Shown one piece after another: positions 1-6,005 of a DNA stretch of 8,254 nt. Under the pieces are notes generated by a model that saw only the letters and a list, made by a program, of their open reading frames with translations, was not told where the DNA came from and ran no database searches. The stretch covers positions 1-8,254 of the forward strand of contig QJVU01000492.1 of the NCBI GenBank assembly GCA_003235605.1, in the 5' to 3' direction. The stretch's first letter is position 1. Every line of letters starts with the position of its first letter. The position numbers and the translations under genes were made by a program. The stretch comes from Planctomycetota bacterium. GTDB taxonomy: Bacteria; Planctomycetota; UBA1135; UBA2386.

Positions 1-2
1 AC

Positions 3-1688
3 ACGAACGGCCGTTTCCTGGTCCAGCGGCGGCCGCGGGACCCCGGGGGCAGGATCACCCTTGTCGTCACGGGCAACGACAGGCCCGCCCGCCGCGTGCC
101 AGGTATCGCATGGAACACGACCGACCTGCGGATCGAGGTACCCGCGCTACCGGAGCTGGAGCTGATCGTTGTCGAGGTGGGCGACGGGCACCCGCTTGAG
201 CACTACGGCGTGATCCACCAGGAGGCCTGTGCGGGGCTCGGCTTCGGCAACCTGAAGCCGATCGGTCACCTGCAGCGTCATCCGCAAGGGCGGGTGCGGA
301 TCGGCTGCCTGACCAGGGGACGGCACCGGTTCACGGTGGTGCCCCGGGATCCGACACTGTCCTGGAGTGAACCCCGGGAGGTCGAGGTCGGCGAGCAGCC
401 CCTGGCCCCCCTGGTCGTCGAGGTGCCGCGCCGGGGGGCACGACCCGTGGTCGTGGTGGATGCGGCCGGGAAAGGCATCGGCGGCGTGAAGCTGCAGTTG
501 TTGAGGCCTTGCCATGTCGACGGGGGAGAGCGCCTGTTCGTCATCGATCCCCTCGAGACCAGCGGTGCCAGCAGCCCCTCTCTGGCACTCGTGGAGCAGG
601 AATCGGTCACGGACTCCCACGGTTGTCAGGCCCTGCACGGCAACCCGACGCATCGGTATGCGCTCCGGGTCCTGCCATCCAGCCACCTGCCTCGGCTGAT
701 CTGGGACGTGATACCCAACGGGCGCTTCGGTGAGCTGCGGATCGTCCTGGACGAGGGGTGCTCGGTTCAGTGTCGGGTGGAGCCCCTGGAGCAATGGCAG
801 CGCCTTTGCAGCCAGCGGCCTCCCACCGGCGATGGTCAAGAGGATCCGGAGGTCGGCTTCAGCGTGACGAGTCTGGCACCGGGTGCGCTCCGGCGGGTGT
901 CGCCCCTGGTGCAACCGGATGCAACCGGTCGTTTCCAGATCTCCGGCCTTCCTCCTGGCGCAGCCGAGCTGTCGATGCGGTGGTACCGTCGCGACGGTGA
1001 GGATCTGGATCCGATGGTCACCACCGTCCAGCGTTGGGAGGAGCTTCCCGCGGAGAGGCCCGCCGACGTCGTCGTCGACCTGCGCCGCTTTCAGCCGATC
1101 CAGCTGTCCGGCCTCGCGACGCACAACGGCCGGCCGCTGCCGGAGGCGCGCATCCTCGTGAGCATCACCCAGGAAGTCGGCGGCATTCCCAGGGGGATTG
1201 CGGGCCTCCAAGTCAAGACCGGCGCCGGCGGGCTGTTCGCCTGCGAGGGCTTGACCGGCGCGTGGACGGCGCGTTGGTCCGGCCTCGTTGCCCGCGCCGG
1301 GCCCATCACGACCGACACGCGCGCCGTGGAGTTCGCCTTCCACAGCGGTGGCCTGGCGGTGGTGGTTCGGCGCGAGAATGGGACCCCGGTGTCCGGCGTC
1401 ACCATCCACCATTCCCTGAAGGGACCTGTTCCTCTTTCTCGGATGCAGACGCACGATCTGCCGCGCAGCGATGCCCAGGGCAGGGCCTCCGTGTCGTGCA
1501 TCGCCCCCGGGGACTACGAACTCTGGACCTGGCCCAGGTCCATGGAGACTGAGGAGGCACGCCGCAGGGCCTTTGGCGCCGATGCGCAAGCGGCCCTCGC
1601 GGCCCGAATACCCCTCGGAAACGCGAAGGTGGTACTGGGCGAGACCGTGGAGGCCCGCGTCACCCTGCCGGCGACGGCAGGCTACTGA
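3..1688 (+). CDS. Large protein with carboxypeptidase-regulatory-like repeats, 5' end missing
   Basis: The frame is open from the left edge, so the first in-window GTG (96) is internal and the true start lies outside; 561 residues are visible, ending at TGA 1686-1688. I see several beta-sandwich-like repeats of the CarboxypepD_reg type. The clearest is around nt 909-960, where a D-A-T-G-R-F-Q-I-S-G-L-P-P-G stretch matches the usual 'D..G.F.i.gLppG.y.l' signature. Similar segments sit near nt 1090-1270 (NGRPLPEARILV followed by GAGGLFACEGL) and near nt 1345-1520 (NGTPVSGVTI followed by SDAQGRASVSCIAPGDYEL). Such repeats usually build extended exported or surface proteins and are non-catalytic. 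No peptidase motif is visible. The gene converges on the DUF1207 gene with a 36-bp gap. It resembles the partial gene at the right edge in general style. The family-level call is fairly sure; the role is unknown. Confidence 0.75.
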   Translation, partial: TNGRFLVQRRPRDPGGRITLVVTGNDRPARRVPGIAWNTTDLRIEVPALPELELIVVEVGDGHPLEHYGVIHQEACAGLGFGNLKPIGHLQRHPQGRVRIGCLTRGRHRFTVVPRDPTLSWSEPREVEVGEQPLAPLVVEVPRRGARPVVVVDAAGKGIGGVKLQLLRPCHVDGGERLFVIDPLETSGASSPSLALVEQESVTDSHGCQALHGNPTHRYALRVLPSSHLPRLIWDVIPNGRFGELRIVLDEGCSVQCRVEPLEQWQRLCSQRPPTGDGQEDPEVGFSVTSLAPGALRRVSPLVQPDATGRFQISGLPPGAAELSMRWYRRDGEDLDPMVTTVQRWEELPAERPADVVVDLRRFQPIQLSGLATHNGRPLPEARILVSITQEVGGIPRGIAGLQVKTGAGGLFACEGLTGAWTARWSGLVARAGPITTDTRAVEFAFHSGGLAVVVRRENGTPVSGVTIHHSLKGPVPLSRMQTHDLPRSDAQGRASVSCIAPGDYELWTWPRSMETEEARRRAFGADAQAALAARIPLGNAKVVLGETVEARVTLPATAGY

Positions 1689-1710
1689 GCCTTCCCGGCG
1701 ACGGCAGGCT
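1664..1710 (+). repeat. Imperfect 27-bp tandem duplication with two hairpins at a convergent gene end
   Basis: The 16-mer CCGGCGACGGCAGGCT occurs at 1668-1683 and again at 1695-1710, an offset of 27 bp (9 codons). The first copy forms a perfect 7-bp stem (1664-1670 with 1675-1681) around a GCGA loop. The second copy forms the same hairpin with one mismatch and one G-U pair (1691-1697 with 1702-1708). The stop codon of the upstream gene lies between the copies. There is no T-tract, so factor-independent termination is uncertain. It could act as a bidirectional mRNA end structure for the converging genes, or be a simple slippage duplication. Confidence 0.5.
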
Positions 1711-1724
1711 GCGGACACGCGACC

Positions 1725-2567
1725 TCACAGGTGCATCCAGAGTCCGAAGCTCAGGAACTCCTCCACGTCGCGGTAGAACTGCGTCTGGCTCGAATGCCCG
1801 TGATAGTACTCGAGCCCGAGCCGCACGGAGATGTGGGATGCCTTGGGCCGGATCCAGATGCCGGTCTGCAGGTTGTAGTTGATCGACCAGCCGATCTCCT
1901 GGAACGAAGTCATGTTCAAGCCGGCGTAGGCCGCGGGGAATTGGGGACCGAAGATGTGATCCACCCACTCGGTCCCCATCATCCATCGCGCCCGTTCGTT
2001 GTCGTCCCCGATCTTGAAGGCGTAGTCACCCTCTCCGTAGACGCGCCAGGCTTCGTCCACGCGGTAGGCGATGCCGAGGCTCACGGTATTGCGCGCGTAA
2101 TCGAGACGGGTCTTGTTCTCGCGCTCCTCGTATTCGTCTCCCAGGTGCGATGTCAGGTGCCAGGGATGCACCTTCACGGCCAGGGGCCCGCGCGAGTAGA
2201 CCAGTGGGAAGCCGATAGTGAAGTCCATGCCGTCCATGTCCAGGGACTCGTGGGAGTCGAAGCGTGAGAACACCCCGGTGTCGAACCCGATTTCGAAGGC
2301 GTCACCTTCGGCCTCGCGGGTCACGCGGTAGAACGATCCCTCCGCGCCGAAGGTGTTCTCGATCTTGTTGTTGAGGCCACTCTTGAGGGCAACCTGGTAG
2401 CGCGATCCCAACGACGGGCAACGGGGATCTGCAAAGGGATGGGGATAGAGCGGGTCTTCGGGGAACCAGGTTGCGGATGTCGTGGCGTCGTCGGGAGCCA
2501 CGCAGCCCAGGAGGGTGACAGCAACCAGGATCACACCATGCTCTAGAATGGGATCCATGGGGGACAC
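1725..2567 (-). CDS. DUF1207 family outer-membrane lipoprotein
   Basis: This 280-residue protein matches the DUF1207 pattern as I know it from Planctomycetota: a GVFSRFD segment, a SRGPLAVKVHPWHLTSHLGDEY core, then alternating aromatic/polar strands (WRVYGEGDYAFKIG, then HISVRLGLEYYHG) ending in a Phe/Leu-rich strand. The pattern suggests a small outer-membrane beta-barrel; the biochemical role is unknown. I chose GTG at 2567-2565 because GGGGGAG lies 6 nt upstream. ATG at 2558 is the alternative and gives the same protein minus three residues; the longer ATG at 2609 would add a proline-rich stretch ahead of the signal. The N-terminus is a lipoprotein signal, with a hydrophobic VILVAVTLLGC ending in Cys22. 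It lies 63 bp downstream of the heme peroxidase gene on the same strand, so co-transcription is likely. DUF1207 is confident; barrel topology is inferred. Confidence 0.8.
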   Translation of the reverse strand: MSPMDPILEHGVILVAVTLLGCVAPDDATTSATWFPEDPLYPHPFADPRCPSLGSRYQVALKSGLNNKIENTFGAEGSFYRVTREAEGDAFEIGFDTGVFSRFDSHESLDMDGMDFTIGFPLVYSRGPLAVKVHPWHLTSHLGDEYEERENKTRLDYARNTVSLGIAYRVDEAWRVYGEGDYAFKIGDDNERARWMMGTEWVDHIFGPQFPAAYAGLNMTSFQEIGWSINYNLQTGIWIRPKASHISVRLGLEYYHGHSSQTQFYRDVEEFLSFGLWMHL

Positions 2568-2573
2568 GGCATT

Positions 2574-2580
2574 CTCCCCC
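2574..2580 (-). promoter_or_regulatory. Shine-Dalgarno deciding the start of the DUF1207 gene
   Basis: On the minus strand GGGGGAG (2580 down to 2574) is followed by a 6-nt spacer and GTG at 2567-2565. This is the only well-spaced ribosome binding site for this frame and favours GTG over ATG at 2558 (about 15 nt away) and ATG at 2609. Confidence 0.55.
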
Positions 2581-2630
2581 GGCCGGGGCGGCGGCGAAAT
2601 ACCGTGCAATCCGGACGGTGGCCGCGACGG

Positions 2631-3875
2631 TCAGCGGAATGGATCCGAATACTTCGGGTCCTTCACGAGCTCGTGGTCCGTGAGGGTCTTCAGGAACGCA
2701 ACCAGGGCGGCCTTCTCGTTGGCGCTGAACCTGCCGCGTTGGCCTCGGGGACCCCTCGGGCCTCTTGGTCCCCTCGGTACCCCAGGACCCCTCGGTCCGC
2801 GCAGGCGACGGTCCAGGGTCGGATGTGCCTTCACCCCGTGGTCATAGTGATCGATCACGTCTTCCAGGGTGGCCAGGCGGCCGTCGTGCATGTAGGGGGC
2901 GGTGAGCTCGATGTTGCGTAAGGACGGCACCTTGAACTTGCCCTGGTCGGCGAAGCGCAGCGTGCGACCGCCGACGCCGGTGTCTTTCTTGGTGAAGTCC
3001 CCATCCAGTCCGTTGTTGGTGGGCTCGCTGCTGACGAACAGGGCGGCCTTGCCTGGTTGGAAGCGGATCCGGCCGACCATGTGGCAGGCGGCACAGTTCA
3101 CGCGACGGCCACGCCGGCCCAGGAACAGCGCCTTGCCCTCGTTTTCCTGTGTCGTGAAGTTCGGGAATTCATCGGTGACCGACTCGACCTGTGCCAGACC
3201 ATGGTCGAACTTCGTCCGATACGAGACGATCGAGCGCACAAACTGGGCCAGGGCGCGTGAGACCCGCTTCGAGGTAATCTCTTCGCTGCCAAAGGCCCTC
3301 TTCATGAGGTAGCGGTAGCGCGGGTCGCGCTGCAGGCTCCCGATTACCTCGTCCAGGGTCATGCCCATCTCCTTTGCGTCCTGGATCGGCATCAGCACCT
3401 GGTCCTCCAGGGTGGCTGCGCGCTCATCCCAGAAGAAACGCCCCCCCGGATGATAGCGGGCGTTGGCCAGGCCCATGGAGTTGCGGCCGGTCTTGGCGCC
3501 GGCAAAACCAATGCTCAACCGGCGCGGATCCGCGAAGCCATGCTGTTGCTGGTGGCAGGATGCGCAGCTGATGCTCTCGTTCTTCGAGAGGCGCTTGTCA
3601 TAGAACAGCACGCGTCCGAGGGTGGCTCCGCGGTCCGTGACCCGGTTGTGGACGGGTGTGTTGTCCGCCCGCTGGGTTGCCAGGCCGCGGAAGTGCCGCG
3701 GCAGGGGCAGGCGCGAATAGTTGTAGGGGTGCTCTGGCAGCTCCAAGGAGAAGCGCTCGGCGAGGGTGGGCGGCACCTCGAGAGCGGTGAGATCCTGGCC
3801 TTTCAGCTCGCCGGTGGTCAGAGGCAGGGACACCAGGAGCGCGACGACCAGCACAGGGCGAACCAAGGCCAGCAT
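2631..3875 (-). CDS. Diheme cytochrome c peroxidase / MauG-family protein with a collagen-like insert
   Basis: The 414-residue product has two c-type heme motifs, CASCH at 104-108 and CAACH at 261-265, in the order and spacing of the diheme peroxidase/MauG family. Family landmarks include LGRVLFYDKRLSKN before heme 1, ARYHPGGRFFWDERAATLEDQ in the middle, and VPSLRNIELTAPYMHDGR (about 316-333) near the end, where Met329 is a plausible heme ligand. Family members reduce H2O2 or use high-valent heme to oxidise other substrates; the substrate here is unknown. A signal peptide (hydrophobic 2-20) places it outside the cytoplasm, as heme attachment requires. The ATG start is forced: an in-frame TAA lies four codons upstream. 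No Shine-Dalgarno is visible, but TAACGT sits 6 nt upstream. Residues about 359-381 are an unusual Gly-Pro-Arg repeat between the conserved Met region and the C-terminal helix. It probably heads an operon with the DUF1207 gene. Confidence 0.9.
   Translation of the reverse strand: MLALVRPVLVVALLVSLPLTTGELKGQDLTALEVPPTLAERFSLELPEHPYNYSRLPLPRHFRGLATQRADNTPVHNRVTDRGATLGRVLFYDKRLSKNESISCASCHQQQHGFADPRRLSIGFAGAKTGRNSMGLANARYHPGGRFFWDERAATLEDQVLMPIQDAKEMGMTLDEVIGSLQRDPRYRYLMKRAFGSEEITSKRVSRALAQFVRSIVSYRTKFDHGLAQVESVTDEFPNFTTQENEGKALFLGRRGRRVNCAACHMVGRIRFQPGKAALFVSSEPTNNGLDGDFTKKDTGVGGRTLRFADQGKFKVPSLRNIELTAPYMHDGRLATLEDVIDHYDHGVKAHPTLDRRLRGPRGPGVPRGPRGPRGPRGQRGRFSANEKAALVAFLKTLTDHELVKDPKYSDPFR
2749..2802 (-). 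repeat. Six imperfect 9-bp tandem units encoding Gly-Pro-Arg repeats
   Basis: On the plus strand the units read GGACCCCTC, GGGCCTCTT, GGTCCCCTC, GGTACCCCA, GGACCCCTC and GGTCCGCGC. Each spans three codons of the leftward peroxidase gene and together they make the G-P-R/G-V-P-R series at residues 359-381. The array keeps the frame because the unit is a multiple of three. Copy number may vary between strains by slippage. Confidence 0.8.
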
Positions 3876-3881
3876 GCTTCG

Positions 3882-3887
3882 ACGTTA
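3882..3887 (-). promoter_or_regulatory. -10-like hexamer TAACGT close to the peroxidase start
   Basis: TAACGT (3887 down to 3882, minus strand) fits TANNNT and ends 6 nt before the ATG at 3875. No Shine-Dalgarno is present. The position is that of -10 elements of leaderless genes. No convincing -35 was found. It overlaps the left GTTACGC element. Confidence 0.3.
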
Positions 3888-3942
3888 CGCAGGCGTGTCC
3901 CGCCTCGGCACCGGCAATCGGAGAAGTTACGCCTGGGCGTTG
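3884..3942. promoter_or_regulatory. Paired GTTACGC...GCGT elements in the divergent intergenic region
   Basis: Site A (3884-3896) reads GTTACGC-AG-GCGT and site B (3926-3940) reads GTTACGC-CTGG-GCGT. Both are partly palindromic: ACGC-AG-GCGT at 3887-3896 and ACGCC-TG-GGCGT at 3929-3940. Their GTTACGC starts are 42 bp apart, about four helical turns. Site A overlaps the -10-like hexamer of the leftward peroxidase gene. Site B lies 12 bp upstream of the -10-like hexamer of the rightward gene. This is the layout expected for one regulator acting on both divergent genes. No regulator gene is in the window and I cannot assign a family. Confidence 0.35.
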
Positions 3943-3952
3943 GCGTCGTGGC

Positions 3953-3958
3953 TAGACT
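3953..3958 (+). promoter_or_regulatory. -10-like hexamer TAGACT before the TGA-containing gene
   Basis: TAGACT matches TATAAT at four of six positions and ends 9 nt before the GTG at 3968, so transcripts could have almost no leader. A GGGGAGG run at 3959-3965 leaves only 2 nt to the GTG, too short for a normal Shine-Dalgarno. No clear -35 is visible. Confidence 0.3.
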
Positions 3959-3967
3959 GGGGAGGTC

Positions 3968-5194
3968 GTGTCGAGTTTCCCCAGGTTGCTGTCCGCGGTT
4001 GCGTGGTGCCTGCTGCTACAAGCGCTCGTGGCGCAGCGAAGCGGGTCCCTGGCGGAGATCACGCCCACGGAGGCCGACCTCGGTCTCTGGCGGCAGCATC
4101 TCGAGCCCTCGGGGAGGGAGCTGCGTTGGGAGTCGATCCCGTGGCTCCCCACCCTTGCAGAGGGTCTCCTCGAGGCCGACCGCCAGGGCAAGCCACTGCT
4201 GCTCTGGACCATGAACGGCCATCCCCTCGGCTGCACTTGAAACAACGGCGTCGCGGACCGGGGGTCGCTCTGGTCCCATCGCAACCTCCTGGCGCTGGTG
4301 CAGGAGAGTTTCGTGCCGGCCACCGACGAGGTCTGGCGCCTGCAGCGCGAAGCCGATCCTGACTGCAGGCTGTTCCGTCGCATGGTGCGGGGCCACGAGC
4401 GCCCCAGCGAGGCCACCCTGCAGGGCTTCTACGTGTTCTCGAGCGGGGGCGCCTGCTTGGGAGCCGGCAACTCCCGACGGCCGGAAGCCCTGGAACGGAT
4501 GCTGCGAGCGGCGTTGCAGCGCTGGGAGTCCCTTCCGGATGCGCAACGCCGCCTCCCCAAGGGCACCGACTTGAGTCCACGGCACCGCTGGGAGGACAGC
4601 TGTCCCACGGATGGGCTGGTGCTCCTGGGCGTCGTTCGCGACCTGCCCCCCGACGGGGACCCGAGCCGCAGGCGGCGGCAGCCTTTCAACCGCAATCCTG
4701 CCTGGTTCTCGAAGGCCGAGGCGCGGCAGTGGCTGCCTGGAGATCCGGTGCTCGGGGCGAAGCACGAACTGCCGCCGCTGCTGGTGGAGCGGATGGCATG
4801 CCTGCAGCTGGTGGATACGGTGCGCGGCCAGAGCCTGCCGTTCCACCAGGGCCAGGTGACGGGTTCCCACTTTGTCACCGAGGTGGTGGGCCGCGAGGGG
4901 GACAGCGTGCGTCTGCGTATCGAGGGTCGCACCCAGGCGCGCGCACCGGAGCGGTCCCTCTGCACGCGGGTCGTCGGTCTGGCCCGCTACGACCTCGCCA
5001 AGGAGCGCTTTCTGGAGTTCGAGCTGGTGGCCCTGGGGGTCCGCACCGGCGGCACCGAGTTCAATGGCCGCCGGCGGGACCCGGGGCCGTCCCGCATCGG
5101 CTTCCTGTTCCGCATCGCGCCGCCCGGATGGCGGGTGCCACCAGCCTTCGTGAACCTCTACCACGCGGACTGGGTGAAGACGCCGGAGCGCTGA
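3968..5194 (+). CDS. Probable selenoprotein: exported thioredoxin-like protein with Sec at codon 91
   Basis: This is read as one 408-residue protein with TGA 4238-4240 translated as selenocysteine (U91). The frame is open on both sides of the TGA and third positions stay G/C-rich right through it. Residues 1-23 form a signal peptide. Residues about 62-185 look thioredoxin-like: a helix, a strand (GKPLLLWTMNG), the motif G88-C89-T90-U91-N92-N93-G94, a helix, then a strand/turn (QGFYVFSSGGACLGAG, 152-167). C89 and U91 form a Cys-x-Sec pair, a likely selenenylsulfide redox site. Residues about 205-408 form a separate domain I cannot name, rich in strands (HFVTEVVGREGDSVRLRIEG; RFLEFELVALGVRTGGTEF). 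GTG 3968 is the first possible start after an in-frame TAG at 3953 and keeps the signal peptide; TTG 3986 is an alternative. It lies 2 bp upstream of pcm. Function is inferred as envelope thiol/selenol redox. The alternative is a nonsense-disrupted pseudogene, disfavoured by the hairpin and motif context. Confidence 0.8.
4238..4282 (+). promoter_or_regulatory. Candidate bacterial SECIS element (UGA plus hairpin)
   Basis: After the TGA at 4238-4240, GGACC (4255-4259) pairs perfectly with GGTCC (4272-4276). The stem extends inward through G4260-T4271, G4261-C4270, G4262-T4269 and G4263-C4268, giving 9 pairs around a GTCG tetraloop (4264-4267). GCG 4248-4250 can pair with CGC 4280-4282 across an internal loop, giving a lower stem. 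The loop begins 24 nt after the TGA, within the spacing known for bacterial SECIS elements. The GGTC around the loop resembles the GGU-containing loop that SelB recognises in E. coli fdhF. It lies wholly inside the coding sequence, as bacterial SECIS elements do. Confidence 0.7.
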
Positions 5195-5196
5195 CC

Positions 5197-5973
5197 ATGC
5201 AGCGTTTCTTCCCAGCAGCGCCTTCGCTTCCGGTGGCCTGCGCCCTCGCAGCGGCTGGCCTGGCTCTTGGCGGCTGGGGCTGTGTCGCCGAGGAACGGGA
5301 CGACACCCCGCAGCAGAAGGGCCTCGCACCGGCCGGGGACATGTTCCTGTCGGCTCGAGAGCAGATGGTGCGGAACCAGCTCCGGGGGCGCGACATCCAC
5401 CAACAGCGTGTGCTCGAGGCCATGGGCCGGGTGCCGCGGCACGTCTTCGTGCCGGCTTCCCTGCGGAACCGAGCCTACGATGACCGACCACTGCCCATCG
5501 GTCACGACCAGACGATCTCACAGCCTTACGTAGTGGCCTTCATGACCCAGGCTCTGGACCTCCGAGGGGGCGAGAAGATCCTGGAGATCGGCACCGGCTC
5601 CGGCTACCAGGCGGCGGTCCTGGGCGAGCTGGCCAGGGAGGTGTTCACCATCGAGATCGTGGATCCCCTGGCGCAGCAGGCCAAGAAGCTCCTGGCGGAG
5701 CTGGGCTATGGCAACGTCCACGTGCGCTCCGGGGACGGCTATCGCGGCTGGCCCGAGCAGGCTCCCTTCGATGCGATCATGGTCACCGCGGCGCCGGACC
5801 ACGTGCCCAAGCCCCTCGTCGATCAGCTGCGGATCGGCGGCCGCATGATCCTCCCCGTGGGGGATTTCTTCCAGGAGCTGGTGTTGATACGGAAAACCGA
5901 GAACGGGGTCGTCAGGCGCTCCATCCTGCCGGTGCGGTTCGTGCCGATGACCGGCGAAGCCAGCAGACGCTGA
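5197..5973 (+). CDS. pcm: Protein-L-isoaspartate O-methyltransferase with N-terminal export signal
   Basis: Pcm transfers a methyl group from S-adenosylmethionine to isoaspartyl residues of aged proteins, starting their repair to aspartate. Family hallmarks are clear: REQMVRNQL (54-62), RVPRHVFVP (78-86), IGHDQTISQP (101-110), the SAM-binding motif ILEIGTGSGYQAAVLGEL (128-145), SGDGYRGW (178-185), FDAIMVTAAPDHVPKPLVDQL (191-211) and GGRMILPVG (214-222). The protein has 258 residues against about 208 in E. coli, because of an extra 48 N-terminal residues containing a hydrophobic segment (about 11-30, ending GGWGC, not a canonical lipobox). ATG 5197 has GGAG at 5185-5188, 8 nt upstream, and follows the selenoprotein stop by 2 bp, so translation is probably coupled. 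Met49 (5341) would give a classical cytoplasmic enzyme. The enzyme family is certain; export is likely but puzzling, because SAM is cytoplasmic. Confidence 0.95.
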   Translation: MQRFFPAAPSLPVACALAAAGLALGGWGCVAEERDDTPQQKGLAPAGDMFLSAREQMVRNQLRGRDIHQQRVLEAMGRVPRHVFVPASLRNRAYDDRPLPIGHDQTISQPYVVAFMTQALDLRGGEKILEIGTGSGYQAAVLGELAREVFTIEIVDPLAQQAKKLLAELGYGNVHVRSGDGYRGWPEQAPFDAIMVTAAPDHVPKPLVDQLRIGGRMILPVGDFFQELVLIRKTENGVVRRSILPVRFVPMTGEASRR

Positions 5974-5992
5974 AAGCTGCCGCGCATTCCAT

Positions 5993-5998
5993 TAGCAT
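5993..5998 (+). promoter_or_regulatory. -10-like hexamer TAGCAT before the secreted-protein gene
   Basis: TAGCAT matches TATAAT at four of six positions and ends 7 nt before ATG 6006. No Shine-Dalgarno is seen in the 32-bp gap after pcm. It could give this gene its own near-leaderless transcript in addition to read-through from pcm. Confidence 0.25.
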
Positions 5999-6005
5999 TC
6001 GCGCC

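Noticed and set aside
147..1718. A 523-residue minus-strand frame opposite the left-edge gene
   Set aside because: It has low-complexity Arg/Gly/His/Pro composition and no recognisable feature; the plus strand carries clear CarboxypepD_reg-like repeats. It is an antisense shadow.
2482..2921. Plus-strand frames with Gly-Pro-Leu collagen-like runs
   Set aside because: They are the complement of the 9-bp repeat in the peroxidase gene. The heme motifs show the minus strand is the coding one.
3968..4240. Pseudogene or sequencing error explanation for the TGA
   Set aside because: There is no frameshift, a single stop of exactly the Sec-type codon, a preceding Cys at CxU spacing, and a SECIS-like hairpin at the right distance. 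It cannot be fully excluded without homologs.
4298..5194. Treating the downstream part as a separate gene starting at GTG 4298
   Set aside because: There is no ribosome binding site before it and the start falls inside a helix of the thioredoxin-like fold. The 57 nt between the TGA and this GTG also encode fold-consistent residues.
4016..5521. A 501-residue uninterrupted minus-strand frame covering the TGA region
   Set aside because: Its product is Arg/Pro/Ala/Gly/His-rich without a signal, fold or motif. It runs antisense to the certain pcm coding region. GC-rich genes often leave such open antisense frames. The plus frame shows a signal peptide, fold features and consistent third-position GC on both sides of the TGA.
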